Positions 34,950-46,344 of a stretch of 64,000 bases of DNA are shown piece after piece (position 1 is the stretch's first letter; each line of letters starts with the position of its first letter). The notes beneath the pieces are model-generated. The model made no database searches. It was given only the letters and a program-made list of their open reading frames with translations, and was not told the origin of the DNA. The position numbers were made by a program, and so were the translations under genes. Origin of the DNA: Camellia lanceoleosa (Eukaryota > Streptophyta > Magnoliopsida > Ericales > Theaceae); NCBI GenBank assembly GCA_025200525.1, contig CM045763.1:154758246-154822245 (forward strand), read 5' to 3'.

Positions 34950-37359
34950 AGCGTCTTCTAGGGTTACAATAAGATTCATAATTCGACAGAAAACACTTCT
35001 GTAAAGAAACTTGTATAAAACCTACTCAGCTAAGGTCATGGGTATGTTTAAATGGAGGGTAGATTCCCCTAGCAAACTAGAGTATTTTCACTAGGAGTTT
35101 GACATCCCTACGACATTGATTAGGCTAGCGGTGAGAATGACTCGATTATGCAGGGAGAATTGTATGTCTTTTCTGAGTGGTATCAATCATTGAGGTGGAT
35201 CGATTCCCCTCAACATCCTTTTAAGAAAGTGATGCACTTCTATAAACTCAACCCATGCAACTAACCATAAACACATTTAGGGTTATCAATGGCATAAATG
35301 AGCTATGTCGCCGACACAATGCTAGGATCACCTTTTCTAACATCCAATCTTTGTTATACCATGTGTGGCCTTAAATCCACGGGCTACACCTACTATCTCA
35401 AAGCACGATCCACTACTTACAAACTAATAGTTTACCTTCCAAACTCCAAGAAGGGTGTAGGAGAATACTACCCCATCGTCTCGAGGAATCTTGAGTTTGC
35501 ACCAAATGATGATCTTCGCCTCTTCCTCTTATGCGATGAGTTTTAGGGAGGATGAGGGTAAGAATTTAGTCATCCCAGACCCCACATCCATGACATTGAT
35601 GCATATACTTAGTTTAATTCTAATGTCTTTCCTTTTTTATTCTTTTTTGCAGCGATGTCTCAACCAAGAAAATCCTTTTGAAAATTGTACATCCAAAGCC
35701 AAGACTTAACTTGCTTCTAGACTTACCAATTAAGGACCATAAGGCCCCATTCTCAAAAACATTCTGATGTATTGGTCTCCTTTGCCTGACATCCCATCCA
35801 GGAGCAAAACTCCACAATCAACAACAACTCCACCGGTAGCATCCTCTCTACACACTGATCAGGCTTCCACTGTCGATCCAATAGACTAGCTATCAACATC
35901 GGCTCCATCACAACACATTTCACCAACTTAATGCCAGCGTCACGAGGTGTAGACTCTCCGGCTTACGATCTTGCCAACCCTTCTATTGCTCTCCCTAGAT
36001 TCAAGCTTGGTACTGAAGTAGCCATCGCTGCCACCTCTGTTGAGATAGGTCGTAAACCAGCAATCGCTAAGGACCTGGTCGTTAGGCTGCCCGATATCGT
36101 CATAGTCCAGTCCACACTTTTCCCTCAGTTTGTTCAAAAACTAAGGAGGGTGAAGAAGGCCAAAGCTAAGGCCAAAGTCACGGTCGTTCCTTCTGATAAG
36201 GAGAGGGACCCTGAAGACTCAATGTCAATCTCCAAGTTGGTCGAGGCCGAGAAGAGGCCAGCTGCGACTGATTCCACCGAAACCCCTCTAGCAAAAAAAG
36301 ATGAGGTTCGTTGGTCCTGGTGGCGAGAAGGACATCCTTCTCGAGGGCGCTTAGCTCCCGAAGATCCGTGTGGGTGACCGACTTCTGAAAGTCGGTGACA
36401 ACGCAATCAAAGATGTCAAACTCGGAACCGCACTAACCACGAGCCTCCTCTGCTGGCGACATGGACAAGATCAATTACTATAACGATGAAATTTTTGCCT
36501 TGATGATGAGGCATTTAGTTCTAGTAATGTTTTTTTATCCATACTTTTCAAATTCTATCTTTCATAATTAGTGAAACGTTTACTAATTCACTTTTTTTTT
36601 CTTTTTTTTTTTTGCGGCTCATCCAACATCGCATTCTCACTTGATCAAAGGCCGAGTTGGTGAAGAAAAACTTGACTAGGAAGGCATAAAATCTTGTGGC
36701 TTCCTCTTCCAACTCAACAAAGTGAGGCTAGGATCAAAAGCTTGATGGACAAGGTCGATGCAACTAAGCCCATCAAAAAACAAGGCCGTTGCCAGCTAAA
36801 CCACAGTTGCCAAAAGCCAAGACCGAGACCACACTAAAGGAGGCCTTGGAAACCCAAGCGTCGAGATCAAGGCGGTCGATGAAAAGGCCTATGCAGAAAG
36901 GTAGGCCAATGTTGGGGATCAGTACAAGAAGCAAGTCAACATGGCCTGCAACAAGGGTTACTACCTTGGTTGGGTTGCTACATTGAAGAAGCTCTATGTT
37001 CCCAAGGACTCCCTTCTTCGCGATATCGATCAACTTGGCGTGCATTTCCCTCCTCTCCTATCCAATTCGATAAGGAGAAAAAGGAAGAGAAAGACGAGGA
37101 GGATGCTATCGATACTACTGTTGGTGCTGCTGGGGCCAAGTCCCCAACTCTAAATGATCAGGTCTTAGACCTAACCAAGGAGGATGTGGGTGAGGTCTCT
37201 AAGAGCACCTTCCTAAAGAAAGCCGGCACTACGGTCACTGCTGTCGAGAATAGTCTTGATGAGACTCTCAAAGAGATCGATAAAGAGATAGAAGCCAACA
37301 CTGGGGCTAGGAAGGTTACGAAGCAAGCCGAGAACATTGCCCAAAAACTTAGCACGTAG
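34950..37359 (+). pseudogene. Antisense additional ORF of the Tat element, with introns
   Basis: Gene on the strand opposite to gag-pol, between pol and the 3' LTR. Exon 1 (to 35557) encodes YYLKARSTTYKLIVYLPNSK and NLEFAPNDDLRLFLL, like N-terminal parts of plant-transposon proteins annotated beside gypsy elements. A clean intron follows (35558-35652: GTAAGAA ... TTTTTTGCAG). The next exon holds Ala/Lys-rich sequence (RRVKKAKAKAKVTV at 36147-36188). A second intron, 36534-36617, has a GTAATG donor and a damaged TTTGCGG acceptor. The last part encodes QYKKQVNMACNKGYYLGW, ATLKKLYVPKDSLL and an acidic, coiled-coil-like tail to the stop at 37357. Its role is unknown; extra antisense genes are reported in Tat elements such as Grande and Retand. 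Stops and frameshifts inactivate it. Confidence 0.65.
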
Positions 37360-38057
37360 GAATTTTTTTCCCCTTCTTTTAGTCATAACTTTCTTTTTGC
37401 TTTTCTTTTCCTTGTGAGGCCAAAGTGCCTTTTGATGTACTAGAATAACTTCTTTTCTGAATGCAAATTTGTTTTTTTGACTAAGTGTTGCATGCTTGTT
37501 TTTTTCTTAAAGTCTTCATATGCCTTGTACAATCTTGCTTCCTTTTAATGAATTGTTCTAAGTATGGCATCTTCTCAACATAATATCTCAGGTTAATGTA
37601 TCTTAGGTAGAACTACTATCAATCATCTCAGATAGAACTACTATCAATCATCTCGAATAACTTCAACTTGTAAAATTTTCTAAATTTGTTTACAATTGTT
37701 ATATTCACTTAACTTATTTATGCTTTCTGCCCCCTAATGTTAATCTAAGTATTATTTAGGTTCACATTAAGGATGCATCGTCTAAATCTTTCCTAAGTCT
37801 GACTAAGACATCCATGATTGAGGTCATCGTGTTTAGTCTGTCTAAATAAAACACTTAAGGCTTAACCTTAGTGCACCGAGAGTACTATCTACCTCGGCTT
37901 TTTGTAGAAACTAGCCAAATCATGGTTGTTTTCGCCTCATTTCTCATTGAAACATCTCTTTAACTTGGTTCAACTTTTCCATCATTGCAAGCCTAAGTTA
38001 ATCATCTTGTTCACTTTAGGAACATCGACTTAAGACTTTTCAGTCTTATCTAACAGT
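37360..38057 (+). other. 3' flank of the antisense gene
   Basis: T-rich sequence after the stop, with a possible poly(A) context TTTTAATGAATTG near 37545. A local repeat, AACTACTATCAATCATCTC, occurs twice near 37610-37655. No coding domain. Confidence 0.45.
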
Positions 38058-38062
38058 TATGA

Positions 38063-40075
38063 TGTCATGACTCGAACCCACCCCTAAAAGTTTGGGTCAT
38101 AACTAGCTGGTAACCACTTGATTACCTTGACTTCAAACAAACATCTGAGAGAAATTGTAGTAATGGGACCAAAAGTAGAAGTATACAACAAAAGAATGAG
38201 TTTATTTAGCTATGCCAATATGAGCAGAAATGTAACACATCCACAACATTTACATGCCCAAGCAAAAGAATATAAGTATCAAGGAAATCTGTGCATAACG
38301 TTTACAAAACCCAAGATCACAATAGCAAAAACAAAATAAATTCAAAGTATGATGTGAGTCAAAGATGAAACTCTAGCTCGGAGGTGTGACTCGATTGGGT
38401 CTCAAAAAGAATGGCTCTTGAAGCTGACTCTAGGGGTGTGCTCTATGCTACGGATTACCTACATGTGCATACATGAAGTTAGGTAAGCTCAGCGAGTAAT
38501 ATCTGATAAAAGCGTATAAATAGATAATCATAAAATCCTCACAATATCACAATCGTTATAAGCGAGCGGCCTTAGGCTAATCTTATTCAAAATGACCTCG
38601 GGGTCCAACAGTGTTCAAAACAGCCTCGAGCCCAATCATATATCAAAATGGCCTCGAGCCCAATCATATATCAAAACGGCCTTGGGCCCAACATATAACA
38701 AAATAGCCTTGGGCCCACATTCCACATGTCATATGATATTAAAGAAGTTTCTGATTTCAACAAATCACAATGTCGGTACAAATCACCATTCATGGTTCGA
38801 GGTACACCATAAAGAACATATATGTATGATATTATTACTCACAGTGGGATCGATCTTGTGGTGTTTCCTCCGACACACGACCTATACCAAATATGCCACA
38901 CACATATTCGATAAGTAATTCACTTCAATTGTACTCTTTTCTTTAATTGTTCACAACCTTCTTTAATAAGTTTCTATTCATCATTTCACTCCCAAAAGGG
39001 GCTAAATAAGGTTGGGAACGCATTCCGGAGGTCGAGGGTAACAAGACAAAACAACACAATTTTTTTTCTGTTTGGCCGCACGTCCAGCCGATCTAGCCGC
39101 TCGAGCGGTCTGGCTCCGCTAGTGTAGAAATGGCCGCTGCTCGAGCGCACAAAGAGGAGTGGGTTTATGCTTAAATCTTGGGCGCTCATGTCGAGCCCGA
39201 GGCCACAATGATGCAGGCTCACTTAGGCGATCAAAATGGCTCCAAGATGTAAACGTTTTCCTCTCATTCCCAAGCCCAAATCCATGTAAAAACAACTCAA
39301 AAACATGATATCTAAGCATGATACAAGTGTAATTCCCTATTAAACATACCAATCTTGCATCAACAACAATTTCATGGTCTCATCTTTTCACAATTTCATG
39401 GTTTACATACACAAGTTCAAAATACATATATTCAAGAATGATTTTCTCACAAATCTTGTTTATATGAACCATCTTGGGTTTGTTTCATGGATCAATCATA
39501 AAAATGAACTCAAATCAAACAATGGTGTAGAGATTAAGGTCCAATTTCATGCCTTTAGCCCTAGTCACTATACAACTCAAAACCCTAGCTCAAAATTCCT
39601 AATTTCTTCATGATTTCTTGACAAAGACAAGTTAGAGACAAAGTTTGTGAGTAAATTTCCATATCTTAACTCAAATCTATGGTTTGCCCCTTGATTCCCT
39701 TCAAATCCCTAGCTTTCTCGTCTTCCTCTCTCTCAAACTCACACTTTGGAGCTCTCTTCCAGCAAATGAAGAACAAAAGAGGCTAAACATATACAATTAC
39801 ACTCAAAAAATTTAATTTATTCATTACGAATCATAATTTTTCAAAATCTCACCAAAGGCTCTAAAAATCATGCTAATCATAGCTATGAAGCCGGTTTTTG
39901 TTTATTGCACCTCTACGGCCTTCAATTTCAGTTCAAAGTTTCAATTGCAACAGATATTCCTCCTTTCAACAGATATTTTTCCAAATTCACATATTTCCCA
40001 CACTCAAACTTGCAATTTCATATCAAGCACATAATCACATACATAATTAAGCATAGTACAGGTTGGGTTATCACA
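38063..40075 (+). mobile_element. Solo LTR of the 2-kb family (2013 bp)
   Basis: Starts TGTCATGACTCGAACCC and ends GGTTGGGTTATCACA, with a perfect TSD TATGA (38058-38062 and 40076-40080). It contains GTTAGGTAAGCTCAGCGAG near 38480, repeated (A)TATCAAAA(T/C)GGCCT(C/T)G units near 38600-38700, and a CTCGAGCG-rich stretch at 39080-39200. No gag, pol or primer-binding site. Confidence 0.88.
38590..38720 (+). repeat. Short tandem repeat in a solo LTR, ~30-36 bp
   Basis: Five degenerate copies of GGCCTCGAGCCCAATCATATATCAAAA(T/C), the last two changed to GGCCTTGGGCCCAACATATAAC. Confidence 0.8.
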
Positions 40076-40289
40076 TATGAATTTCAAAAACATTTTGTAA
40101 AGAACAAAATCGAACTAGTATTTTATTAATACTTCCGCTAAAACATCATCTAGATTACATTTCAAAACTTGAAAAATTAATGATAAAAAATTTAAAATTT
40201 ATGGTATTCCATGGTCTTGGTAATTCCTTGTCATTACTATCTTCTAGTCGGTATGCACTATTGCCAATGACTGAGATGATTATATACGG

Positions 40290-41410
40290 TCATTCCCAGT
40301 TTTGGCCAAGCTTACTCTCCTTGGGATCTTTTCTATTACCGATAACCTTCCTTAGGACGAGGTCCCTAATTTGAAACTCTCTAGGGCTCACCTTCTTGTT
40401 GTATGGTCGTGCAATTCTCTGCTGGTATGCCTCCAGCTGAATTGCTGCTCTTTCTCTCATTTCTTTAATCAAGTCCAGATCTTAGGCAAGGAATGCCTCA
40501 TTCATCCCATTCTTTACTCCCTGATTTTTTACTCCAGGAATGCCGATCTCCAGAGGTATAACGACCTCGGTGCCACAAGCTATAGCAAAGGGAGATTCTC
40601 CAGTAGATCTTCTCGACGTAGTACGATATGCCCATAGAACATTAGGCAACTCTTCCACCCACTTGCCCTTGGTAGCTTATAGTCTTTTCTGTATTCTATC
40701 CAGGATGGTCTTGTTAGAGGCCTTGGCCTAGCCATTGCTTTGAGGGAAGTTGGGAATTGAGTAGTAGTTCTTGATCTTGTTCTTTGTGCAAAACTTCTTG
40801 ATCAACTTGCTGTCAATTTGGGTGCCATTATGCGACCACAATGGCTCTTGGGATCTCAAATCTGGTAATAATATTCTTCTTGGTGAAATTCCTAACATCC
40901 ATATCTCGAATTTTGGCCAAAGGTTCAACCACCACCCACTTTGTAAAGTAGTCTATGGCTATTAGCAAGAACTTTCTTTGTCCAGTTGCCTTGGGCAATT
41001 GCCCAGTCAGATCCATGCCTCACTGGGTAAATGGCCAAGGACTAGATACTAGGTTTAGGTCTCTAGTTGGCTGATGTATTAAGGGTAGAAACCGTTGATA
41101 CTTCTCGCATTTCTTAACATAGGCTTCGACATCTTTTTACGTGTAGGGCCACCAATATCCTTGTGATATGGCTCTGTGGGCAAGGATTTGCCCCCTACAT
41201 GGCATCCACAAACTCCTTCGTGAATCTCGTACAAGAAGTCTTCAACTTGGGAAGGATGCACACATTGCAGCAAGGGTCCAATGAAGGACCTTCTGTATAA
41301 ATGGCCTCCTGCCGACAAGCAAAATCTAGCTGACTTAAGTCTGATCTTGTGCACCTCCTTTTTGTCCTCTGGCAGCTAGCCATCTCTGATAAACTTGACC
41401 AGGGCATCCA
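40290..41410 (-). pseudogene. Tat element integrase, broken
   Basis: The upstream fragment (41079-41407) carries the zinc-binding-type region before the catalytic core. The core at 40728-41016 shows MDLTGQLPKATGQRKFLLI, AIDYFTKWVVVEPLA and NFTKKNIITRFEIPRAIV, the standard gypsy core order with the first Asp in MDLTG; later core residues lie in broken frames. The C-terminal part at 40290-40472 reads ARPYNKKVSPREFQIRDLVL, a typical gypsy integrase tail. Stops between the parts make it non-functional. It lies at the end of pol, about 200 bp from the TATGA insertion site. Confidence 0.85.
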
Positions 41411-42499
41411 TACAACTTGGGCCCAGCTCTATGCGCATTGCCTCGTATTTAGTTATCAAGGGTTCTACGCTTGGGCCTGATAGATAGTTTATTATAATAG
41501 GTCTTGGCATGTTTGACTTTATGGCACTAGCAAGGTTAGCCAGGGCATCTGCATAGCTATTGTCTTCTCGACAGACCTGCTATGGCCGATAACTCTGGAA
41601 CTGTGCTAGTAACTTGATGACCTCTCTGATATAGGCCACCATCCTCTTATCTCAGGCTACGTATTCTCCCGTCACTTGGTTCACGATGAGTTGGGAGTCA
41701 CAATAGACTACCACCTCTTCGGCTTTGATTGCTACTGCTAATTTTAATCTGATGATCAATGCCTCGCACTCTGATTCATTATTTGAGGCCTTGAACCCTA
41801 GTTAGATTGATTGCTCTATCATCTTTCCATCAGGTGAAACTAGCACCGCTCCTGCCTCCGCTTCTTGTCGGTTTGAACTACCATTGACAAAAAGGCAGAA
41901 GGACTAGCCGATGTAGATGTCACAAGGCTTCTATTTCTCTTGATCTTTTTTCTATCCTGCTGGCGTAGGGTTCTATTGTGACAGTTGTGCTTCTTTTGGT
42001 TCTTCTAGGCACCCTAGGCCGAGGTTTACAGGTCTTGGCTTCGGGCTTGTGCTCAATGTGAACTCAGCAATGAAGTCGGTGAAAACCTGGCCTTTGATTG
42101 TTATTTTTGGTCTATATTCTATGTCGTATTGACCTAGACTTACAACCCATCGTGCTACTCTTGTTAAGTCCCCTTGTTATAGTAAAGACTTCAACGGGTG
42201 CTCTGTAAGCACCACGATCTTGTTGGCTTGAAAGTAATGGTTTAGCTTCTTTGAAGCCATTACCAGAGTGAACATCAGTTTCTCCAAGGGTAGGTACCTT
42301 GTCTCGATGCTTGCCAAGGTCTTGTTCACATGGTATACTGCCCTTTGTTCTCTTTCTTATTCTCAGACGACCACGGCATTGACAGTGTGGTCCAAGACTG
42401 CTAAATACAGAAATAGTTCCTCTCCTGGTATTGGATTTGACAGTGCTGGTGGGGTTGTCAAATACCTCTTCCATTTCGCCAGGGCGACTTCGCATTCAC
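41411..42499 (-). pseudogene. Tat element RNase H region, decayed
   Basis: Lies between RT and integrase. Fragments such as EELFLYLAVLDHTVNAVVV (about 42360-42440) match the start of the gypsy RNase H domain (LYLAVS..AVSAVLV). Near 41500-41800, YREVIKLLAQF-like and CQEDNSYADALANLA-like pieces are seen in different frames. Heavily frameshifted. Confidence 0.7.
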
Positions 42500-43260
42500 C
42501 TGTCCATAACAAGTCTGTGGCCTTCTTCAGCAGCTAGAAGAATGGTTTGCATTTGTCCGAACTCTGGCTAATGAATCTGTTCAATGCAGCTGCTTTGCTG
42601 GTCAAAACTTGGACTTCTTATGCTATTGTCGGGCTCTTCAGATCAAGGATGGCCTTGATCTAATCGAGGCTTACTTTAATTTCTCTTCTGGTCACCAGAT
42701 ATCTTAGGAATTTACCAGATCCTACTCTAAAAGCGCACTTTGAGGCATTCAGACGAAGCTGATATGCCTTTAAGATATCAAAAACCTCCTTTAGATCGGT
42801 TAGATGATCTGAAGTTTTCTTACTCTTCATGACCTTGTTGTTGATGTAGACTTCCACGGGCTTTCCAATCAAATGTTTGAACATTTTGGTTACTGACCTC
42901 TAGTGTAGCAATAAAGTCCTTTTGGAGTAATGAATGTTGTCTTCTCTTCATTAGGTACGTACATGGCTATCTGATGATAACCTCAATATGCATTAAGGAA
43001 GCTCATCCTCCCATAGCCAGATGTAGCATCCACAAGCTGGTTTATTTTTTGGAAAAGGGAAACGGTCCTTCAAGCAAGCCTTATTCAGGCTAGTGAAGTC
43101 CACACAAACCCTCCACTTGTCATTCTTTTTCTTTACTACCACTGTATTGGATAACCACATCGGGTAGTTCACCTCTCGGATTACCTATGCCTCCAGTAGC
43201 TTCTCTACTTCCTCTTTAACTACTTGTACACAGGCCAAAGTTGGTCACCGGGCCCTCTGG
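42500..43260 (-). pseudogene. Tat element reverse transcriptase, catalytic box lost
   Basis: MFKHLIGKPVEVYINNKVMK and AYQLRLNASKCAFRVGSGKF (42660-42884) are the RT palm and the following block. The invariant Y(I/V)DD is changed to YINN at 42837-42848, so both catalytic aspartates are gone. Upstream pieces (near 43100-43200, WLSNTVVVKKK-like, CVDFTSLNKACL-like) are split by stops. Downstream ALNRFISQSSDKCKPFF (about 42540-42590) is the connection region. Confidence 0.85.
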
Positions 43261-44040
43261 ATCACAAGTTTGGCCAACCTATACACGTTGAGTTTGTGGC
43301 AGGTGATCTCGGGGCTAATCCCTGGCATCTCGTACGGTGTCCAAGCGAACACCTCTATGTTCTCTCTCAAAAAAGCTTCCAATTTTCTTTCTTCTTCCTT
43401 GACTAAACCCGAGCCAAGGAGGATGAATCGATCTTCGGCCCTTTCCTGTATCAGAACCTTTTTCAAAGGCTCTTTGCTCTTGTCGGCGGGATCGTCCAAG
43501 ACCTCCTAGTCTTCATCTTCTATCTTTGTCATCTCCGCTTCTTTAACAGCGCAAGTGTACTTCATTGCTGCCATGGAGCAATTTTTTGCCTACACTTGGT
43601 CTCCTCTCACCTCCTTAATTCTAAACTCGGTTGGGAACTGCAGTAGTTAATGCAGGGTTAAGAGACCAACCCTTATAGAGTGCAGCCAAGGTCTCTCCAA
43701 GATGGTGTTGTATGGGGAGGGGTTGTCTATCACGATAAACTCTGTGGTTACCAACTTGGTTCTTGCCTGAACCTCTAGGTTTGTGGTGCCCAGTGGCCAC
43801 GTTAGGGTTCTATTAAATCTGATCATGGGGTTGTTGGATTGCTCCAGATCATCATTGTGAAGGCCGAGCCCCTTCTAACATCTGACATACATGATGTCAT
43901 AGGAGCTGCTTATCAATATTCGCCTTACCTAGCAGTCTCCAACATTCGGAGTCACTACAAGAGCATCGTTGTACAGATGTTGTACCATATCTAGGTCTTT
44001 TTCTGTGAACGAGATCATCAGCCCCCGAAGTCCCTCCATT
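43245..44040 (-). pseudogene. Tat element protease and linker, frameshifted
   Basis: The fragment RRILISSSYDIMYVR (about 43895-43940) matches the gypsy aspartic protease active-site region (RRILxDxGSSxDIM), but a small deletion removes the D-(S/T)-G triad from frame. It is followed by TLTWPLGTTNLEVQA, NPSPYNTILERPWLHSIRVG (about 43680-43740) and the pre-RT linker FLRENIEVFAWTPYEMPGI (43320-43380). Confidence 0.8.
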
Positions 44041-44229
44041 CAAGACTTCTTCTGTTGGACTTAGTCGACATGTCGCAAATGCCTTACCCTCTGCGCCTCT
44101 CCATAGATCTCATTCTCATTGACCTTCATGTGGATCATGTTAATAACCCGTGGTCCATATACCTATGGTGGTAGGGATGGTGGTGGTGTTCCTGGCACTT
44201 AGGCTAGCTTCGTTTGTTCTTCTCATGTC

Positions 44230-45767
44230 TTTGCTTCCTCTATCAAGTTTCTCAGGTGTCCTTGTCTGACCAGATCCTCATGGTGTTGTTTCAGGGCTCT
44301 ACACCCTTGAGTCATGTGCACATTCTCATCACGGTAGGCATAATTCTTCTCAGTGTTCCTACCCATGTACTTTCCCGGGGTCTTCTGCGGTGTCCTAAAG
44401 TATGGCTGATTTTTGATCCTTTTCCAACACCCTGTGAATGGGGATCTTGAAAATCGTGCTTACAGCCTGCATAGCCTTCAATCACGATTCTAGTTTGTCG
44501 ATGCTAGTATTTCCTCGGCTATGCTTTGATCAGTCATTTCTCTTCTTTTGCTTTACTATACCTGTCTTCTTTGCTTTCCTATCTTCCTCTACTCTCGCGT
44601 ACTTCTTAATCCTTGCAATGAGGGCCTCCGTATTCTTTGAGAGGGTCTTTGCAAGGAATTGTCAAAGCGGGTAGTCATCTTAAGCCGTTCTTGAAAGACA
44701 CGACTACAAGTTCCTAGTTACAAGTCGGGATCCGATTGTAAATCTCGTAGTACCTCTTGGCTTAAGCCCTAAGGCCTTCATCATCGTTTATCTTCAAAGC
44801 CAATAGGGAATCTACCTTTAGTGGCTATAATCTATTTGAAACAAGCCTGGTCACAAACATCTCGACCAGGCCTTCCCAGCTTTTCACACATCGCTTTGGC
44901 AATTTGTGGAATCAGTCCGAAGTTATTTCCCTAAATGTCAATGGGAACATTTTGCACAATAACTATTCATTCCCACTCCACAAAGCCATTACATTCAAAT
45001 ACAAACCAACATGAAAGTTTCGGTTTGACTTACCATCATAGATCTAGAATCTCGATATGCTGAATCTCTTTGATGCCTCGAACGTATCAAACTCTACCGA
45101 GAATGGTGTCTTCGACTAGGTGATGGATGTGATCTCGGCATCCTGCCTCTTTTTTTGAAGGTAATCTCTCAAATCTTCATTCGACCATCCAAGAGCTTGA
45201 TTATCGGTCAACGTCAACCTTTGCGATGCGTTGCTTCCTGTACTAGGATGCATCCTTTTGGATTTCTCCATATCTTCCATGTCGTCAAAGGAGAGGCCCT
45301 GCTCGTTGACCTGCCGAGATCCCATGATCTGGGTTACCTTGATCCTCGGGCTCTTTGGGACTCTTCCTGCCATGATTCTGTTTGCTTGACATTCTGGGAT
45401 CACCGATGTGAATTCCCAAGTCTCTTCTCTGCATTTTTGGTAATGGCAACGCCTGTTGCATCACCTTGCTCTGCATCATAAAGTTCACCACAGTCTGTAG
45501 GTCTGTCAACTTGTTCGCCAAGTCCTTCAGCTCATCGTCTCTTCTCAAGCACCTTTCTTTCTATACCTGGCAATCACTTTCATTATAGTATTCTTCCCGG
45601 TTGCCTCTTCTCGGGCCATTATGGCGCCTTGCAATGTTGTTGACCTCAGGATTTACTTCATGCACTTCTTCGTCATTGCTTCCTCTTCCAGCATTTGGAT
45701 CTACATGCTTCTCTTTCTCACTGTGCATGTCATCCTCGACTCTCACCTCTTGTCCGGCGTTAGCCAT
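44230..45767 (-). pseudogene. gag: Tat element gag, broken
   Basis: The start codon at 45767 (MANAGQEVRVEDDMHSEKEK) lies 36 bp after the LTR, just past the primer-binding site. An acidic/basic N-terminal region (45116-45767) is followed by the retrotransposon-gag domain at about 44690-45110 (FPLTFREITSDWFHKLPKR; VKSWEGLVEMFVTRLVSN). Near 44230-44340 a degenerate zinc-knuckle region reads YRDENVHMTQGCRALKQH and LVRQGHLRNLIEEAKT, with the first Cys of the usual YCxxH motif lost. At least six stops or frameshifts. Confidence 0.85.
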
Positions 45768-45784
45768 CTATTCTATACTAAGTT

Positions 45785-45803
45785 CCCATAGACGGCACCA
45801 AAT
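45785..45803 (-). other. Primer-binding site of the Tat element
   Basis: The minus strand reads ATTTGGTGCCGTCTATGGG immediately after the 5' LTR end, the same motif as at 4621 with two changes. Confidence 0.85.
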
Positions 45804-46339
45804 TGTGGGTATTAATTTCTGACCTCACAACCAAACATGGAACTTAGCTGGATAGCATGCGGCAAAATAGATTAGACCAAACACCTACTAACAGGAAGAC
45901 AAGAATACCACGGTGGCTCGTTTACCCTGAAGCACTCCGATGATTAAGTCAGATAACTTAACTCTCAAAGATATCAAATAAGTACTCAATGCACATGTAA
46001 AATCATACTTTAGACCTACAGAGGTGCCTCACTCTTATAGCTAACAGTGCCCTCGTCCCCTAAAAATTTCATTTCATAGGACTTAAGCATAATGTTTATC
46101 TCGGACTCTTAGTTAGATATAGATGAACTCCTCAAAATCCTCATCCTTATCCGAACTAAGCGCATCACTTATCTAGGACTCTTGTTCTCTATCCAAATAT
46201 CTCAGATTCCACTATTATCGCATAAGATCTCAACAATACCACAATCATATCAACAATCTAGCTCATCTATGTGGCACCTCAGCCAACATCTCAGCCATAT
46301 CTCCGTCACGTGCCATAACCCTAAAAATACATTCCCATA
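45804..46339 (-). repeat. 5' LTR of the Tat element (536 bp)
   Basis: On the minus strand it begins TATGGGAATGTATTTTTAGG (terminal TG mutated to TA) and ends AAATTAATACCCACA. It is collinear with the 534-bp 3' LTR. Confidence 0.92.
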
Positions 46340-46344
46340 GGAAT

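Larger units (their letters stand above)
29890..46339 (-). mobile_element. Full-length Tat-type Ty3/gypsy element with antisense gene
   Basis: Paired LTRs of 534 bp (29890-30423) and 536 bp (45804-46339) are flanked by a perfect TSD GGAAT (29885-29889, 46340-46344). On the minus strand the order is 5' LTR, primer-binding site, gag, protease, RT, RNase H, integrase, a long region carrying an opposite-strand gene, polypurine tract, 3' LTR. Two foreign elements (31170-34573 and 38063-40075) lie in the long 3' region. Without them the element is about 11 kb, a usual size for Tat elements. All frames are broken, and the LTRs differ at many positions. Confidence 0.92.
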
